The notes: generated by a model from the letters alone, not told the origin. 30,617 nt of DNA from Auxenochlorella pyrenoidosa (GCA_001430745.1 KQ482066.1:895877-926493), one strand, 5' to 3'. Shown: positions 19,982 to 30,617, counted from the stretch's first letter. Numbers and translations are program-made.

Positions 19982-22900
19982 ATGGCGTCACGGGAGCGCA
20001 AGGTGAGGCATCAACGGCCACCTCTCAGGCGGGGCTGTCTCCTGCCAGCAGGGGCTTCAGTGCAGGACTGCAAGGAGCTCCTGGAGCCTGCTGGTCTCTC
20101 CCCAGCCTGGCACATTTTCTGCCCTGGTGCAGCGCCCCAACCACTCTCGCTGCCTTCCTGCCGCAGCAACCCTCCGACGAGGAGGCCCAGGGAGGCATTA
20201 GAGAGCGTCAGATGGAGGAACTGGCGGTGATTGAGGTGCGCGCCGCCCCTCCCGCCACCGAGTCAAGCTGCCCCACAGGACCGGGCTCGCCTGCCGCTGC
20301 ACTGGCCCACAACAATGTCTGTCTTTTTAAGACCGGCTGCACGCCGCGTGGTTGCGGCACGCTTTCTTCCACTTCATCTGTGCAACCTTGCCTGTGCTGC
20401 AAAGGTCCTAGGTGAGAGGCCCGCTTTCCCGCATCGCAGGCGCAGCTCAGCACTGGCAATCGCAAGAACATCGGCGAGGCCATGAAGAAGTTGGCGCTGC
20501 TGATGGAGCGCGACGACAACCTATTTGACACCCTTTCCGTGTGTGTGCACCGGGTAGCGGGCAGTGGGCGCGCAGCATCCAACAGGTGCAGTTCCGAGAT
20601 GCAAGAGCGCCTGCCACCAGCCGCAGTGCCCACTCTCAGGCAGCACCCACTTGCCCCTGCGCCTCCTGCAAAACACATGCAGATCTTGCATGCTGACCGC
20701 CCTGGTCATGCGCACGCGGCAGCAGATGATTGGCGAGGGGCAGAGCAGCAAGGAGGCGCAGGCCGTCTTCGAGGTGGGTGCTAGCACCGCAGGGGCAACG
20801 GCGGGCGTTGTCGCAGTGTTTATTCAATTGGGTGGTGGGATGGCAGGGTGGAAGGTGCCGGCTGTGCGGGTTGATGCAAAGGCTCCTGCAAAGCTCAGAG
20901 ATTCAGTGTGTGGGCTGTGGTCATTCCTGCTTTTCACATGCCTGCCCCTGCCTTGCGGCAGCCCCTCATGCTTCCCACTTAGGCAGCTGGGCAGCCCCAT
21001 GTACCGCTCCCTTGCCTTTTGCCGGGGCCGGGACGCGGCCAAGGAGAGTGGGCAATGCTGCTTTGGGTTGCAGTGGCATGGGAAAGGCGCCCCACCACAC
21101 AGCTGGGGTGGAACACTAGAAGAAGAGCCTGCCTGCAGCTGAGGCAACAAACAGGACAGCGGCACTCCGGGCAACCCAGTCATGTCTGCGTCGCCCGCCT
21201 CCTCTGCCCGCACCCCGCAGCAGGAGGATGCGCTGCAGCGCTTGCGTCCACTGCAAATGCCGCCGTGAGCTGTTCCCGTCAGTGCTGCATTCTGCCCTTA
21301 CAACCTGCAGGCCAAGCATGGCGTGGAGGCATCCGCAGGAGGCCCCAGCATCGCCAACCTGCCTTCCAGCCCAAAGGCAGGCAGCGCCAGCCAGGGCAAG
21401 CAGCCGGCTGACCCAAGCAGGGGGCCCGATGGGGAAAATCGCAGCGGCCACAGCCAGCGGCAGGGAGGCAGGGGTGAGCAGGCTGGCATGCGCCGCTCCC
21501 ACCGCGCAGCCGCTGCTGGGGCCTCGCAGGCCGCAAGCCAATAGGCAGCTCGCAGTGCAGACGAGGCGCGGCGCAGCGCCGCTACCGCAGCCGCTGCAGC
21601 AGCGGCCCCAGGGCCGTCTGCACGCGGAGCTGGGGCGCAGGCAGGGGCGGCTGCGGCGGCTCCAAACTGCATCGACCTGTCTGGCTGGGAAGTCATGGCA
21701 GATCGGCCACAGTGGCCGCGCAAGCGGCAGAGGAGCGGGGCTGAAAAGGGCGGCGGAGCAGCGGGGGCCAATGAGATGTGGCAGGGCTTGCAGACTCACC
21801 CCGCCGGCTCTGCTGTTACTGCCTGCCTGCGCACATCTGACGGGACGCTGCTGCAGATCTGCGAGGGAACGCTTCTGGATTGGCTGCACAGCCAGGCAAG
21901 TGCCTGCCACGGCCCCGCCTTCAGGCTGCCTGCTGGCGCTTTCTTGCGTGCCATGCCAGTGTGGCATCGGGCCGACTCTGTGTCACCTGATACTGTAAGC
22001 CGTGCAGGACCTGCTGTGGGTGCTGTCCCCCAAGGTGGTGCGCAGGACAAGCGCCACGCACAGGTCACACATTGCTGTGGATGAGGTGAGCATCCTGGCG
22101 GCCCTCCACTGCCTGCAGAGCCTTGCGCGTCTCGTGCAGGCGCCCCCACCTGCCCGCCTCCTTGCAGAGTTGCGGGCGGGGTGCCACAGCCCACTGTGCA
22201 CAGTGGGTCAGCAGCGCGCACGCACCGCCATGCCCTCCCTCTGCAGAAGGACGTCGCCCTGCAGGAGGGCGACGAACTTTGGGTCAGCGCGCGGAGTGGC
22301 AACTTCACGGTGCTGGCCGACCTGCTGGGCGTGGAGCAGGCCGGCCCCCACCTGCGCCCCACAAAGGACGCTCTCAAGTCGCTGCTGGTGCGTGGTGGCA
22401 GAGGCCCCTGGGGCCGCATGGCGGAGGCTCGTCATTGACGTCTGCGGCCCGGGTTGAAATGCTCCGCGTCAAGCGCCCAGCCGGTGCGACTCTCCCCTGG
22501 CCTCCTGATGATCGCTTCCCCCCTGCCACTGCCCCCCCTGGCTGACGCGCCTGTTGCTGCAGTATGCCTCTGTGCTGCCGGACGACCTGGCCAGCGCCAG
22601 CGGCATTCGGGAGGGCCCGGGCTGCTTGGCTGGCGGACTGGCAACGGTGACCGCCGCTGTTGCGCCCGCAGTGCGCAACCCTGCCGCCGCCGGCGAGGCA
22701 TTTGCGCTGCTGGCCCGGCCGTCCCACCTGTCCTCCAACAGGTACGCCCTGACGGTGGCGCGGGTGGCGGCGCTGGCGAGCGCGCAGGCGCGCGCCTCGC
22801 TGCGCAGCGGCGCCGCCCTGCTGGAGCTGACTGCGCCGCTGCCGGCCGCCGCGCTGCACCTCTTCCTGGAGCGCTGCGTGACGGGCTGCCTGGGGGAGGA

Positions 22901-23694
22901 GGAGTGGGCGCGCCTGGCGGGCCAGGCAAGGCGGGGAGTGGGGGTGCAGGCAGGCGTCCACTTGCCATGGCGACCACCATGCAGGGAGGCAGCCTGGGGA
23001 AGGGAGGAGGCATCACGGCGCTTGCATGTCGAGAGCACTCCCAGGCACCTCGGGTTGCCCCTGCCACAGGCCGGTCCTCCCCTGCCCCTGCCCTCCTCCT
23101 CAATCGCAGGACAGCCTGGAGCTGGTGCTCTTCACGTGGCACATGCATGGGGAGGACGAGAGCGGCATCCACCGCGTGGCGGCCAGGTAGGCGCCGGCCC
23201 TGCTGTCCAGCTGTGGCAAGGCTCCGTGCCTGCTGTCGGCCTGCAAGCCCTGCATCCCTTGCAGGGCCAGTTTGGTTTCGTGCGGTGCGCTTGATCGCCA
23301 GGTACGGCAGCGAGGCAAGACGGTGGTCGGCATGGGAAGTGGCAAGCATGTGCCCGTCCGTCTCCCCCACCCTTGGTGCAGGGAGCAGCTGCTGCGGGTG
23401 TACCCGCCCACCCAGTCGGCGCGCGACGCCCTGCGCGACTCCACCCTGGCCGACCAGGTGGACTCCCCAGCGGCCTCTGTGTGCTGGGCCTCCGAGGCGC
23501 GGCTGCTTGAGGGCGCGGACCAGCCGCCGCTGCCGGCCTTTGCCGCGGCAGACCCGCTGCCGCGCTGGCTTGCAGCCAAAGCCCAGCCAGGTGCAGGGAA
23601 CGGCAAGGGTCAGAGGGCAGCAGCCGCGCAGCAGCCGCGCAAGAAGGTGGCTCTGGGTACCGTCAATACCACGGCAAGCCAGGCGTTGGGCTGA
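19982..23694 (+). CDS. Unrecognised protein of about 590-600 residues
   Basis: The only complete gene on the plus strand. Exons: 19982-20002, 20167-20235, 20440-20540, 20683-20773, (21221-21264 doubtful), 21311-21473, 21549-21895, 22008-22085, 22247-22387, 22563-22925, 23110-23186, 23382-23694. Without the doubtful exon all phases agree and give 587 residues. Residues 1-94 are charged and probably helical (MKKLALLMERDDNLFDTL). Next come about 110 residues rich in Ala, Gly, Ser and Pro that look disordered. From about 190 on it looks folded, with segments such as LLQICEGTLLDWLHSQ, DLLWVLSPKVVRR, LQEGDELWVSARSGNFTVL and an Ala/Leu-rich helical stretch encoded by 22563-22925. The tail is basic and Ala/Gln-rich. 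No signal peptide, membrane helix or catalytic motif is seen, and I do not know the family. Two donors are GC. Confidence 0.6.
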
Positions 23695-23842
23695 AGTTGC
23701 AAGCCAGCAGCGGCAGAGAGGAGACAACAGAGAGCCAGCCGGCCAGTGTGGGCATGGCAGCATGGGGCGGGTATTGTTGGTGTGATGCAGGGCAGGCTGG
23801 CTGGCCCCGTGTTTGCCATGTGACATGGCATGACTTACAGCT

Positions 23843-23847
23843 TGTAA
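23843..23847 (+). terminator. Candidate poly(A) signal TGTAA for the plus-strand gene
   Basis: TGTAA lies about 150 bases after the TGA stop at 23692-23694, a usual distance for green-algal 3' UTRs. Confidence 0.6.
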
Positions 23848-24265
23848 CAGATTGTTCTGACTGTAGAATGGACTCCTTCTCTATGTTCCATGACTTCAAG
23901 CGGATTCAGGCGCAGCCTTAGATTAAAGGTGACAGCACCAGCAGGCAGTCAGATGAGGGGTGGCAGCACCCGCAAACGCATCGAGCAGTGTCTGGGAGGG
24001 AAGCGGCCAGCTGCGGGCGGGCAGAGGAGGTGGGGCAGCGTGCAGGCTGGGCAGACCAGGCCTGCAAGACGGGGATGACTCTGTCAGCGTATCATTGGCC
24101 AGGTTGAAGGCGGTGCTGGCAGGGATCTGTGCCAGTGCAGTGGGGGTAGCTGCGGAGGCGCTGGCGGCGCACGCCTTGAGCGTGTTGAATGTGAGCAGGC
24201 AACCCGAGCTGTGTTGGCATGGATTGCCTTTGTGCATCGGAAGGCTGTACGGTGCTTTAGCCTTT

Positions 24266-24270
24266 TTACA
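24266..24270 (-). terminator. Candidate poly(A) signal TGTAA for the transporter gene
   Basis: TTACA on the plus strand reads TGTAA on the minus strand, about 172 bases after the TAG stop at 24442-24444. Confidence 0.55.
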
Positions 24271-24441
24271 TCAAAGCGCATAAAGGTTGTTGCAATCCGA
24301 GTACGCCAGCACAGACATAATGAGGAGGCAGCCAAGGCACTGCAGTTTAAACTGCTGGGCAAGAGAGACTGCTGGCAGCTTGCTTGCACGGGGGCAGCCT
24401 CTGCTTGAAAACGTAGGTGTGCCTGGCTCTGCGTGCTCTCA

Positions 24442-27400
24442 CTAGTGGGGTGCTGGATAAAGGGCCAGGCGCAGTGCGCTTGCCGCGCAACAGGCTGTCC
24501 CCGCCACCGCCAGCAGAGCGCCGCCACTGCGCCGCAGCGCACCGCCAGCTGGACCAAATATGGCGGCCAGGCCCGGCAGAAGCAGCACGAGCAGGGCGCC
24601 GGTGGTCGAGCCCAGCAGGCTGCATGGGGATGAACAGAGGCGTCAGGCTGCCGTCATTTTTTATGCTTTATAAAGCTTGGGCATGCACAGAGAGGGATTG
24701 GCGCTCCTGCATTGACGCCCGCCAACCCATGCGGACCCACCATTCAGCACAACGCGGACCAGACTAGCAGCTGCAGCATGCGCTGCCCCCACCTGAGCAG
24801 CACCCAGAGAGACTCCACCCGCAGGCTGGCCCACAGCGCGGCGCCCAGCGCGCCCAGCGTGACCAGCAGGAGCGCCCGGCAGCAGCGGCTGCCAGAAGAG
24901 CAGGCGCCAGAGCGAGTCCCTGCACGGGGGAAGCGGAGCACGTAAGAGCAAACCGCATGACATGCAGCAGTGTGCCCTTGCAAGCCTAAGAACCGGTCCC
25001 GCTATCCTGCTCTTGGCCGGCGGATGGCTGGCAACGAAGGGCTGGGCCGAGACGCCTGCAGCCACCCTCGCTCCAGAGTAGCAACAGGCATGAGAGGGTG
25101 CCGGGCATGAGGGGCACGCACACCAAATCGGCTGCAGGCGGAGGGCCCAAGGACTTGCCTGAAGGGCGCCATGAGCAGGGGGGTGGCGCAGCAGAGGGAA
25201 ACGACAAAGGCGAGGCGGACCGCCAGGCTGGCGGCGCGCCCGGCGGCCTCCCCCGCCAGCGGCACCAAGGCGTCTGCAGTGAACTCCCGCAGCACGTTTG
25301 TCTGCAGCGACGGCTTGCGGGCGGCTTAAACGGCGATTGCGAGGGCAAGGTAGCGCGCTGTGCAAGGTGGCCTGCAAGGAGCGTCAGGTGCAGCCTCCCT
25401 CCAGCAATCCTGCACTGCAAACCTCCCTTGCCCCTTTTCTGATACCCACCCAGGGCAACCCTCTGACAGCCCCACCCACCCACAGGCCCCGACCAAACAG
25501 GGCGCAGCAGCTGATGGCCAGCAGGGCTGCGAGGGCCGAGGCATAGAACAGGGACAGGCCGGCGGCGCCTAGCACGCGGCCGCTGGCGCGTGCGGACGGA
25601 AGTGAGTGGCCCGACGCCATCTGCAAGCGATGCAGGGGCATGTCGTCACAGGTCGCAAGCATTACGCGTTGGTGCCCGAGCAGAGCCCGGCTTCTGTGAG
25701 CTGCCAGCCTGCTTGCCATGCATGCCTGATCGCCAGGGTCGAGGCTGGGCTTTGCCTGCTGGGAGGCCCCCACTCCTGGGCCCCCGCAGTCAGCTCACCG
25801 CCGCGTGCAGCGCCAGCTGGCAGGGCGGGGCAGCCAGCAGCACCGGCAGCACCGCTGCCAGCTGCACAGCCCTCGCCCAGGCGCCGCTGTCGTGTGCGCC
25901 CAGCGAGCGCCAGTCGGGCCAGGCATGCAGGCGGTGGGTGCAGCCGTGCCTTGCGGCCATGGCTGTGAGGGCCAAGGTGGCAGCTGCTGCCAGGCTGGTG
26001 GCAGCAACTGCCATGGCGCCGGTGGACGCCAGGGCTGCGACGCGCCTGCAGCGGGGCCAGACCCAAGCACAGGAGGGTGCACACTGTGATTGGCCAGGTA
26101 GCGGCAATGTGCTTGGTGCAGCAACGGGCATTTGCAGAGGCCCCCACGCACTGCGCAGTGCTCCACCGGCTGTCTTGTCCACCAAGGGATGACCCCGCCT
26201 TGCCTGACGCAGACCAGGGGCGCCAGCACCACAGCGCACACAACCGCCAGGGCCACGCCACGGTCACCCTGAGCCAGCAGCCCATCTGCAGGGGGCAATG
26301 GACAAGCAAGTGGAGCACATGAGATTTTTGTGAGGTGTTCAATACTGTACTCATAGGGAGGACTGTGGGCATGGCCTGCAGCCAGGCTTGCGTGCAGGGT
26401 CCAATGGCAGGCAGGCCTCGCCCATGCCGCGCAGTGAAGGCAGCTGCTGCCTCTGCTCAAGGGAATCTCTGGCCGGGGGTGGGGGCCCTTGCCTGGGCCA
26501 GTGAGGACATCCCCCATCACCATCAAGCCAGCCACCACCATTCCTGCAGGGCAAAGCTGGGTCATGGTAATGCTCTGGCAGCTCTCACAGCAGAGCAAAG
26601 CAGCCAAAGGCTCTTCCTGGCGCACTTGGGGTGCGGGAAGGCTGCCTGCCTCCTCACCAAAGCAGTGCGCAGCCAGCGCCGCCCCTGCAATCGCGCCGCC
26701 CGCAGCGCCCATGTCCGCGCGAATTGCTGCGGCGTAGCCCAGCCATGGTCCGCCTCCTGTGACAACGGACAGTCATGGGCTGGGTGCACTGCCAACAGGT
26801 GTGGGGACGATGCCACAGGGAACGCAGCCGGCAATGCAGGGCACGACGGCATGTGGCACCAAGCAGACAAGCAGGCGACATACCTGCCGATGAGCTGGCG
26901 CCGGCGAGGAAGCTGGCCGCCAGGCAGGACAGCAGCAGCACGGCGGCCAGGCTGGCGCAGCCGCCCAGCAGGCCTAGCAGGGCGGCCACTCGGGGTGCCG
27001 CCACCAGGCCTGCACGTGGGGTTGGGGAGGCTACCTTGCGTCGGATCAGGAGTGGCAAGGCAGCGATTTGTCAAAAAGGCTGCCATCGAGTGCGGCCCCT
27101 GCGTAGCGTGCCAGCGCGCCCTCAAGCTGCTGCTGGGCGCTTCGGCCTTGGGGCTCGGCTTGTGGGTGCAGGCCATCCCCTCGCCGAGCAGGCATTCATA
27201 CACCTTGGGAGCCAGCAGGAACTGCACACTGAATTGAAACCGATTTAAACTGATTCGAAGTGTCCAGCCTGAGTCAGGGGCCTCACCTGCCCCCAGCATG
27301 GACGTCGTCAGCAGGGCAGCCGTGCCCAACGTGCCCGGCCCCTCGGTGCCGCCAGCCGCTGACGGCGAGCTCGCCCACTGCTCAGACCCGCCCTCCCGCT

Positions 27401-27455
27401 CGGCCGCCGCCAGCAGCGGCAGGCGCAGCTCGCTGGCTGTGGCGGCGCTGTCGGC
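24442..27455 (-). CDS. Amino acid/auxin permease family (Aa_trans, SLC32/36/38-like) transporter, about 443 residues without the first exon
   Basis: Exons, all in phase: 27287-27455, 26884-27009, 26658-26756, 26493-26543, 26204-26285, 25799-26045, 25480-25620, 25159-25301, 24793-24888, 24442-24619. The hallmark is in the first: LLTTSMLGAG continuing into LVAAPRVAALLG, the glycine-rich first helix of this family. Further marks are AAIRADMGAAGG, MVVAGLMVMGDVL, LAPLVCVRR then LASTGAMAV (the Pl..r..l...S segment), AVLPVLLAAPP, LFYASALAALLAISCCALFG, NVLREF and CCATPLLMAPF, and a final STTGALLVLLLPGLAAIFG helix before TAG. About eleven membrane helices are expected; it should move neutral or small amino acids by proton or sodium coupling, substrate unknown. 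An in-frame TGA precedes the first exon, so the start codon is in an upstream exon; an ATG at about 27607 is possible but weak. Three donors are GC. Confidence 0.85.
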
Positions 27456-27647
27456 CTGTGGTGGGAGAGGACGTCAGGTGTCGGTGCAGGGGAGCAGAGC
27501 TCAGCCCGAGGAAGGTCCCGATGACGGAGTGATGTGATCATACTTGCAGGTAGGGAAAGCTATGCCTGGGCGGAGGACCAATATTTTTAAGGGCACAGGG
27601 TGAAGCATGCAAAGAACCAAGGCCGGCCACACCTCCCCACACCCTGC

Positions 27648-30139
27648 CTAGCTGTTGCTTGCCTGCCGAGGCGACTCTGCGTACCAGCGAGCACGCTCAC
27701 GCTTCTCAATCAGCTCTGTCGGCAGGCCGCCGACGTCCCTGAAGCCGCCGCCAGCCCCGCTGGTGCCTGGACCAGCATCGCCGGCTGCGGCGCCAGCACC
27801 CAAGTCGGGGCTCTGGCGGATGGCTGCCGGCGCCGGAGCCGGGAAGGGGCTGGCGGGGGGCGGCAGGCCCCCGCTTGGGCTCACATCCGGCGAGGCGTTC
27901 AGCACGGGCAGCAGGTTGGGGCGCAGGGATGGCTCCTGGAGCAGGCTGGCACTGAGGCCGCCGCTGCGGCGGCCCAGCGGGGCAGGGGAGCCGGGGGCAG
28001 AGGCTGAGGGCGTGCGGCGGGCCGCCCATGTGGGGGAGAGCGGCGAGGGCTGGCGCTGGAAGTCTGGCAGAGCATGGGTCAGGCTCTCTGCACGCTGCGG
28101 CCCGCGCTGCAGCGGTGGCGAGGGCTGGCGCTGCAGGCCGCAGGGGGGCGGCCCGCCCTGCGGCGCGCCGCCACCGCCGCCAGACAGCTGGCGCTGCGGC
28201 GGGCCCGGCTGCAGCAGCTGGGTGCTTATGGGGGACAGCGGCGGGGAGTAGGAGGCAGCACCCACCAGCGGGCTGCCTATCAGCGCCTGCGCGGCGGCGC
28301 TGGAGAGGGCTGCCTGAGCGGGGGTGGCCTCCTCGCCCTGCTCCCACTCAACCTCCCCTCCTGGGGTGTACCAGCTGCCGTCATCCAGCTGTCGCCACGA
28401 GGGGCCGCCCCTGCTGCGTGGCTGCTGGAACGCAGACGGCAGCTGCTGGCCGCCGCTTGGGGGGCCGCCGCTGCCACCGCTGGTGGGCCCCAGGGGGCTG
28501 CTCCGGGGCCGGCTGGGCGGCGCTGCGGTGGCCAGCTGGGCAGGCGAGCGCAGCTGCGGCGGCCAAGGCCCTCGAATCTCCGTCAGCTGTGGCTCGTTGG
28601 CAGAAGAGGTGCGTGGCACGCCACTCGTGCTGTCTCCTGTTCCTGATGCTGCAGACTCAAAGCGATGCGCCGGGCTTGGCAGCCCTGCCGAGTGCTGTGC
28701 TGCCGCTGGCTCTGCCACCGCCTCCAGGGGTGCAGTGGCGCTCATGGCGAGCCTGCTGCGGCGCTGGGGTGGATGCTCCTCTGCAGGGCGCAGGCGCTGC
28801 AGGGGCGGCGGCGGCTGCCATGCTTGCGCGCCCGCTTGTCTGATGTCTCCACCTGACGGGCGGCGGGCAGTAGCAGCCCCCGGCCACGGCTGCTGCTGCT
28901 GCTGCTGCTGCCGGGGGCGAGCTTGAGGGATGGCCAGGGCCGGGGTGGCAGGACTGGTTGGGGCAGAGAGCGGTCCACCTGCTGGCCGTCCCCCAAGGCT
29001 GCTGGTGGCAGCCTGTTCTGGCGAGGGAAAGGGGGTGCCCTGCCGGTACTCCTGTGCTCCTGTGCCAGCAGAGCTGGGTGGCAGAGGTGGCGGCGGCACT
29101 GACAACTGTGGGTGCTGCGCCTGGCCACTGCCGGCCATGCCGCTCGGCGGCTGGTGGGCCTGCACGCCCACCTCGTGTGCCGAGGTCGAGCTGCTGCTGT
29201 CCCAGCTGCTTGCTGCGGAACCTGCAGTCTCAAAGGGGCTCTGCCTGCCCTCGCTGGCGCTAGCCATTCCGGGCGGCTCGCCCTGCTCCTCCTCAATCTC
29301 GCTCTGTTGATGCCGCCCTGCCTGCTGCTGCTGCTGATGGCGGGGCGTGCTGCCGCCCGGGCTGCCCACAGGCGACGCCCAGACCTCATCCTCCAGCACC
29401 CGCCAGCCTGGCGGGCTGCCAGAGGCTGCGGCGGGCGAGGTGGCGCCCTGGCTTGCGGCAGTGCGGGGGCTGGCTGCTGGACTGACAGGCACTGGCTGCA
29501 TGTGCACAATGGCGTGCACGGCTTCCTCCACCTGCGGGCAGGCAGGGAAGGTGGGTGTGCAGGTTGAATGAAGAAAGGGGTTAGATGTGGGAATACGAGC
29601 GGGCACCTTGGCGGGGCTGCACAGCCTTGGCTCCCAACTGAGCTCACCTGGTCCGCAGGCACGTCCAGTGTTATCTCTCGGTGATACACAAGGTGTGCAG
29701 GAGCGGCGCCGCCAGGCCTCCGAGCCATGGCAGCTGCGCCGCCAGTCGTGGGTGGCAGCTGCAGCGGTGGGGCTGGCAATCCTGCCTCGGCAGCCTGCCC
29801 ATTGCCCTGGGTAGCCGTGGGAGGCCCTGCTCTGGCGCCTCTACCGGCTGCAGAGGCCGCCTCTGGGGGCGTGACTGGGCGGCGGATCACGTTGGGCGCT
29901 TCCGGCGCCTCAGTGGAGGGCAGCCGAGTAGGTGACGGCATGTCTAACAGCAAGACAAGAACTGGGGGTGTCCAAGGCTGGGGCAGCCCTTGGTGGCTTC
30001 CATGCCGCCTGTGCCTAGCTGGCAGGGCGGCCATGTTCCGGTCCGCTCTTCTCTCATCCTTCTCGATCGGCAAGCTCCATGGGGGCGAGCTGCGCTGAAT
30101 TGGTGCGTCGACATCAGACAGAAGTTGAGAGGTCGACAT
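27648..30139 (-). CDS. Low-complexity, probably disordered protein of 791 residues, unknown function
   Basis: Two exons, 29648-30139 and 27648-29531, join in phase 0 at CAG|GTGAGC and close with TAG. The ATG at 30137-30139 opens the frame (MSTSQLLSDVDAPIQRSSPP). The protein is dominated by Pro, Ser, Gly, Ala and Gln, with glutamine runs of five (near 29330) and seven (28890-28910) and repeated QRQPSPP-like and SPxxP units. A more ordered patch spans the junction (VYHREITLDVPADQ|VEEAVHAIVHMQP). Two tryptophan-centred segments stand out: WRVLEDEVWASP and WRQLDDGSWYTPGGEVEW, perhaps a repeated short motif. The C-terminus has ELIEKRERARWYAES. No membrane segment is seen. The many SP sites could be phosphorylated. 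A further intron inside exon 1 cannot be excluded. The length of the open frame with GC-rich, phase-consistent splicing supports a real gene. Confidence 0.65.
28890..28910 (-). repeat. CTG/CAG repeat coding for seven glutamines
   Basis: Seven CTG units on the plus strand read as CAG codons on the minus strand within the 791-residue protein. A shorter impure run at about 29320-29340 codes for a second glutamine tract. Confidence 0.9.
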
Positions 30140-30471
30140 GCTGAGACAGCCCTGCTTTTGTCTGCTGTAGTTACTGAGTGCGACTGGCCTTGCCTTCTAG
30201 CCAGCGCAGATGAAAAACAGTTTCGGCAGTGCTATGCAAGACACAAACTGGCAGCATGAAAATGTAAGCATCTAAGCAGGCAGAAGCACAGAGAATGAAA
30301 TGGTGGAAAGCAGGCAGAGGCATGAAAGTACAGGAGAGGAGCCGAGGGCGGGGCAGGGAGAGGGCAAAACCGGGTACACATGCAAAATGGGGCAGCTCAC
30401 GAGGCACTGCGGTGGCATGCATTCCGCAGCCGCAGCCGCGCAGCCGACACGAGCGGCGGTGCCCTGCGCCC
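30140..30471. other. Intergenic region, right side
   Basis: This stretch of 332 bases holds the promoter and leader of the 791-residue protein gene and the 3' UTR of the gene at the right edge. It is purine-rich around 30290-30370. No minus-strand TGTAA close to 30472 was found, and no exon is recognised. Confidence 0.5.
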
Positions 30472-30617
30472 TCACGCCACCACCGTCCAGGGGCACTCCT
30501 GCCCCGCCCACATGGGCACAACTTCGGCGTCGCCAAAGGCGTAGCTGGCCGGCACTGTCCAGGGCTGCCGCTTCAACGTCACCTTGTCTGCAGGGGGTGG
30601 GGTGGGGTGGGGGGTGG
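30472..30617 (-). CDS. Terminal exon of an unidentified gene (5' part outside window)
   Basis: The exon 30472-30587 follows an acceptor CCCCCTGCAG and codes for 37 residues after a split codon, including LKRQPWTVPASYAFGDAEVV and ending in ECPWTVVA before TGA. The composition (several Trp, balanced hydrophobics) looks like a real folded C-terminus. The adjoining intron (30588-30617) is G/T-rich like other introns here. Too little is present to name a family. Confidence 0.5.
   Translation of the reverse strand, partial: TPHPTPPPADKVTLKRQPWTVPASYAFGDAEVVPMWAGQECPWTVVA

Larger units (their letters stand above)
23695..24441. other. Convergent 3' intergenic region
   Basis: These 747 bases lie between the stop of the plus-strand gene and the stop of the minus-strand transporter. 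They hold the two 3' UTRs and one TGTAA on each strand, placed so that the two transcripts need not overlap. I see no coding exon. A minus-strand frame around 23923-24237 is open but lies beyond the transporter stop. Confidence 0.6.

Noticed and set aside
24744..24983. A frameshift or pseudogene in the transporter near 24870
   Set aside because: The apparent shift disappears if the acceptor giving exon 24793-24888 is used; all phases then agree through the TAG stop.
28028..28926. Long plus-strand frames opposite the 791-residue protein
   Set aside because: They are antisense shadows of a GC-rich coding exon; the minus-strand frame is longer, has a matching splice junction, an ATG and a stop.

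Overview
This is a eukaryotic nuclear window, very probably from a green alga of the Chlorella type (Trebouxiophyceae). It is GC-rich and every gene is cut into many short exons. Introns mostly start with GTGAGG, GTGGGG or GTGCGC, and an unusual number start with GC. The algal poly(A) signal TGTAA lies after several stops. No bacterial operon, phage, transposon or CRISPR signal is visible. One 430-nt run of N interrupts the sequence at 10322-10751.

I rebuilt the exons by hand from splice sites and reading-frame phase. From left to right: (1) 1-4652, minus strand, the aldehyde-dehydrogenase half of a bifunctional aldehyde/alcohol dehydrogenase (AdhE), cut by the left edge. (2) 5067-6904, minus, a six-exon gene for a 299-residue DUF6544-like protein. 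(3) 7751-18751, minus, a 28-exon gene for a very long membrane-anchored M1 zinc aminopeptidase, with the assembly gap in one of its introns. (4) 19982-23694, plus, a gene of about 590 residues that I do not recognise. (5) 24442-27455, minus, an amino acid/auxin permease-type transporter. (6) 27648-30139, minus, a 791-residue low-complexity protein of unknown function. (7) The last exon of another minus-strand gene at the right edge.

The genes do not form an obvious pathway. AdhE points to fermentative acetyl-CoA to ethanol metabolism under anoxia. The M1 ectoenzyme and the amino acid transporter could together serve peptide scavenging and amino acid uptake, but they lie about 6 kb apart with an unrelated gene between them, so that link is only a guess.

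The most notable observations concern gene architecture. About 9 of 67 reconstructed introns are GC-AG. A 50-bp tandem triplication has copied an exon end and its GC donor into the following intron of the aminopeptidase gene. The aminopeptidase is much longer than its family. G/T-rich runs that could form quadruplexes sit on the template strand in introns, and the assembly gap falls in one of them. I found no convincing new multi-gene system.
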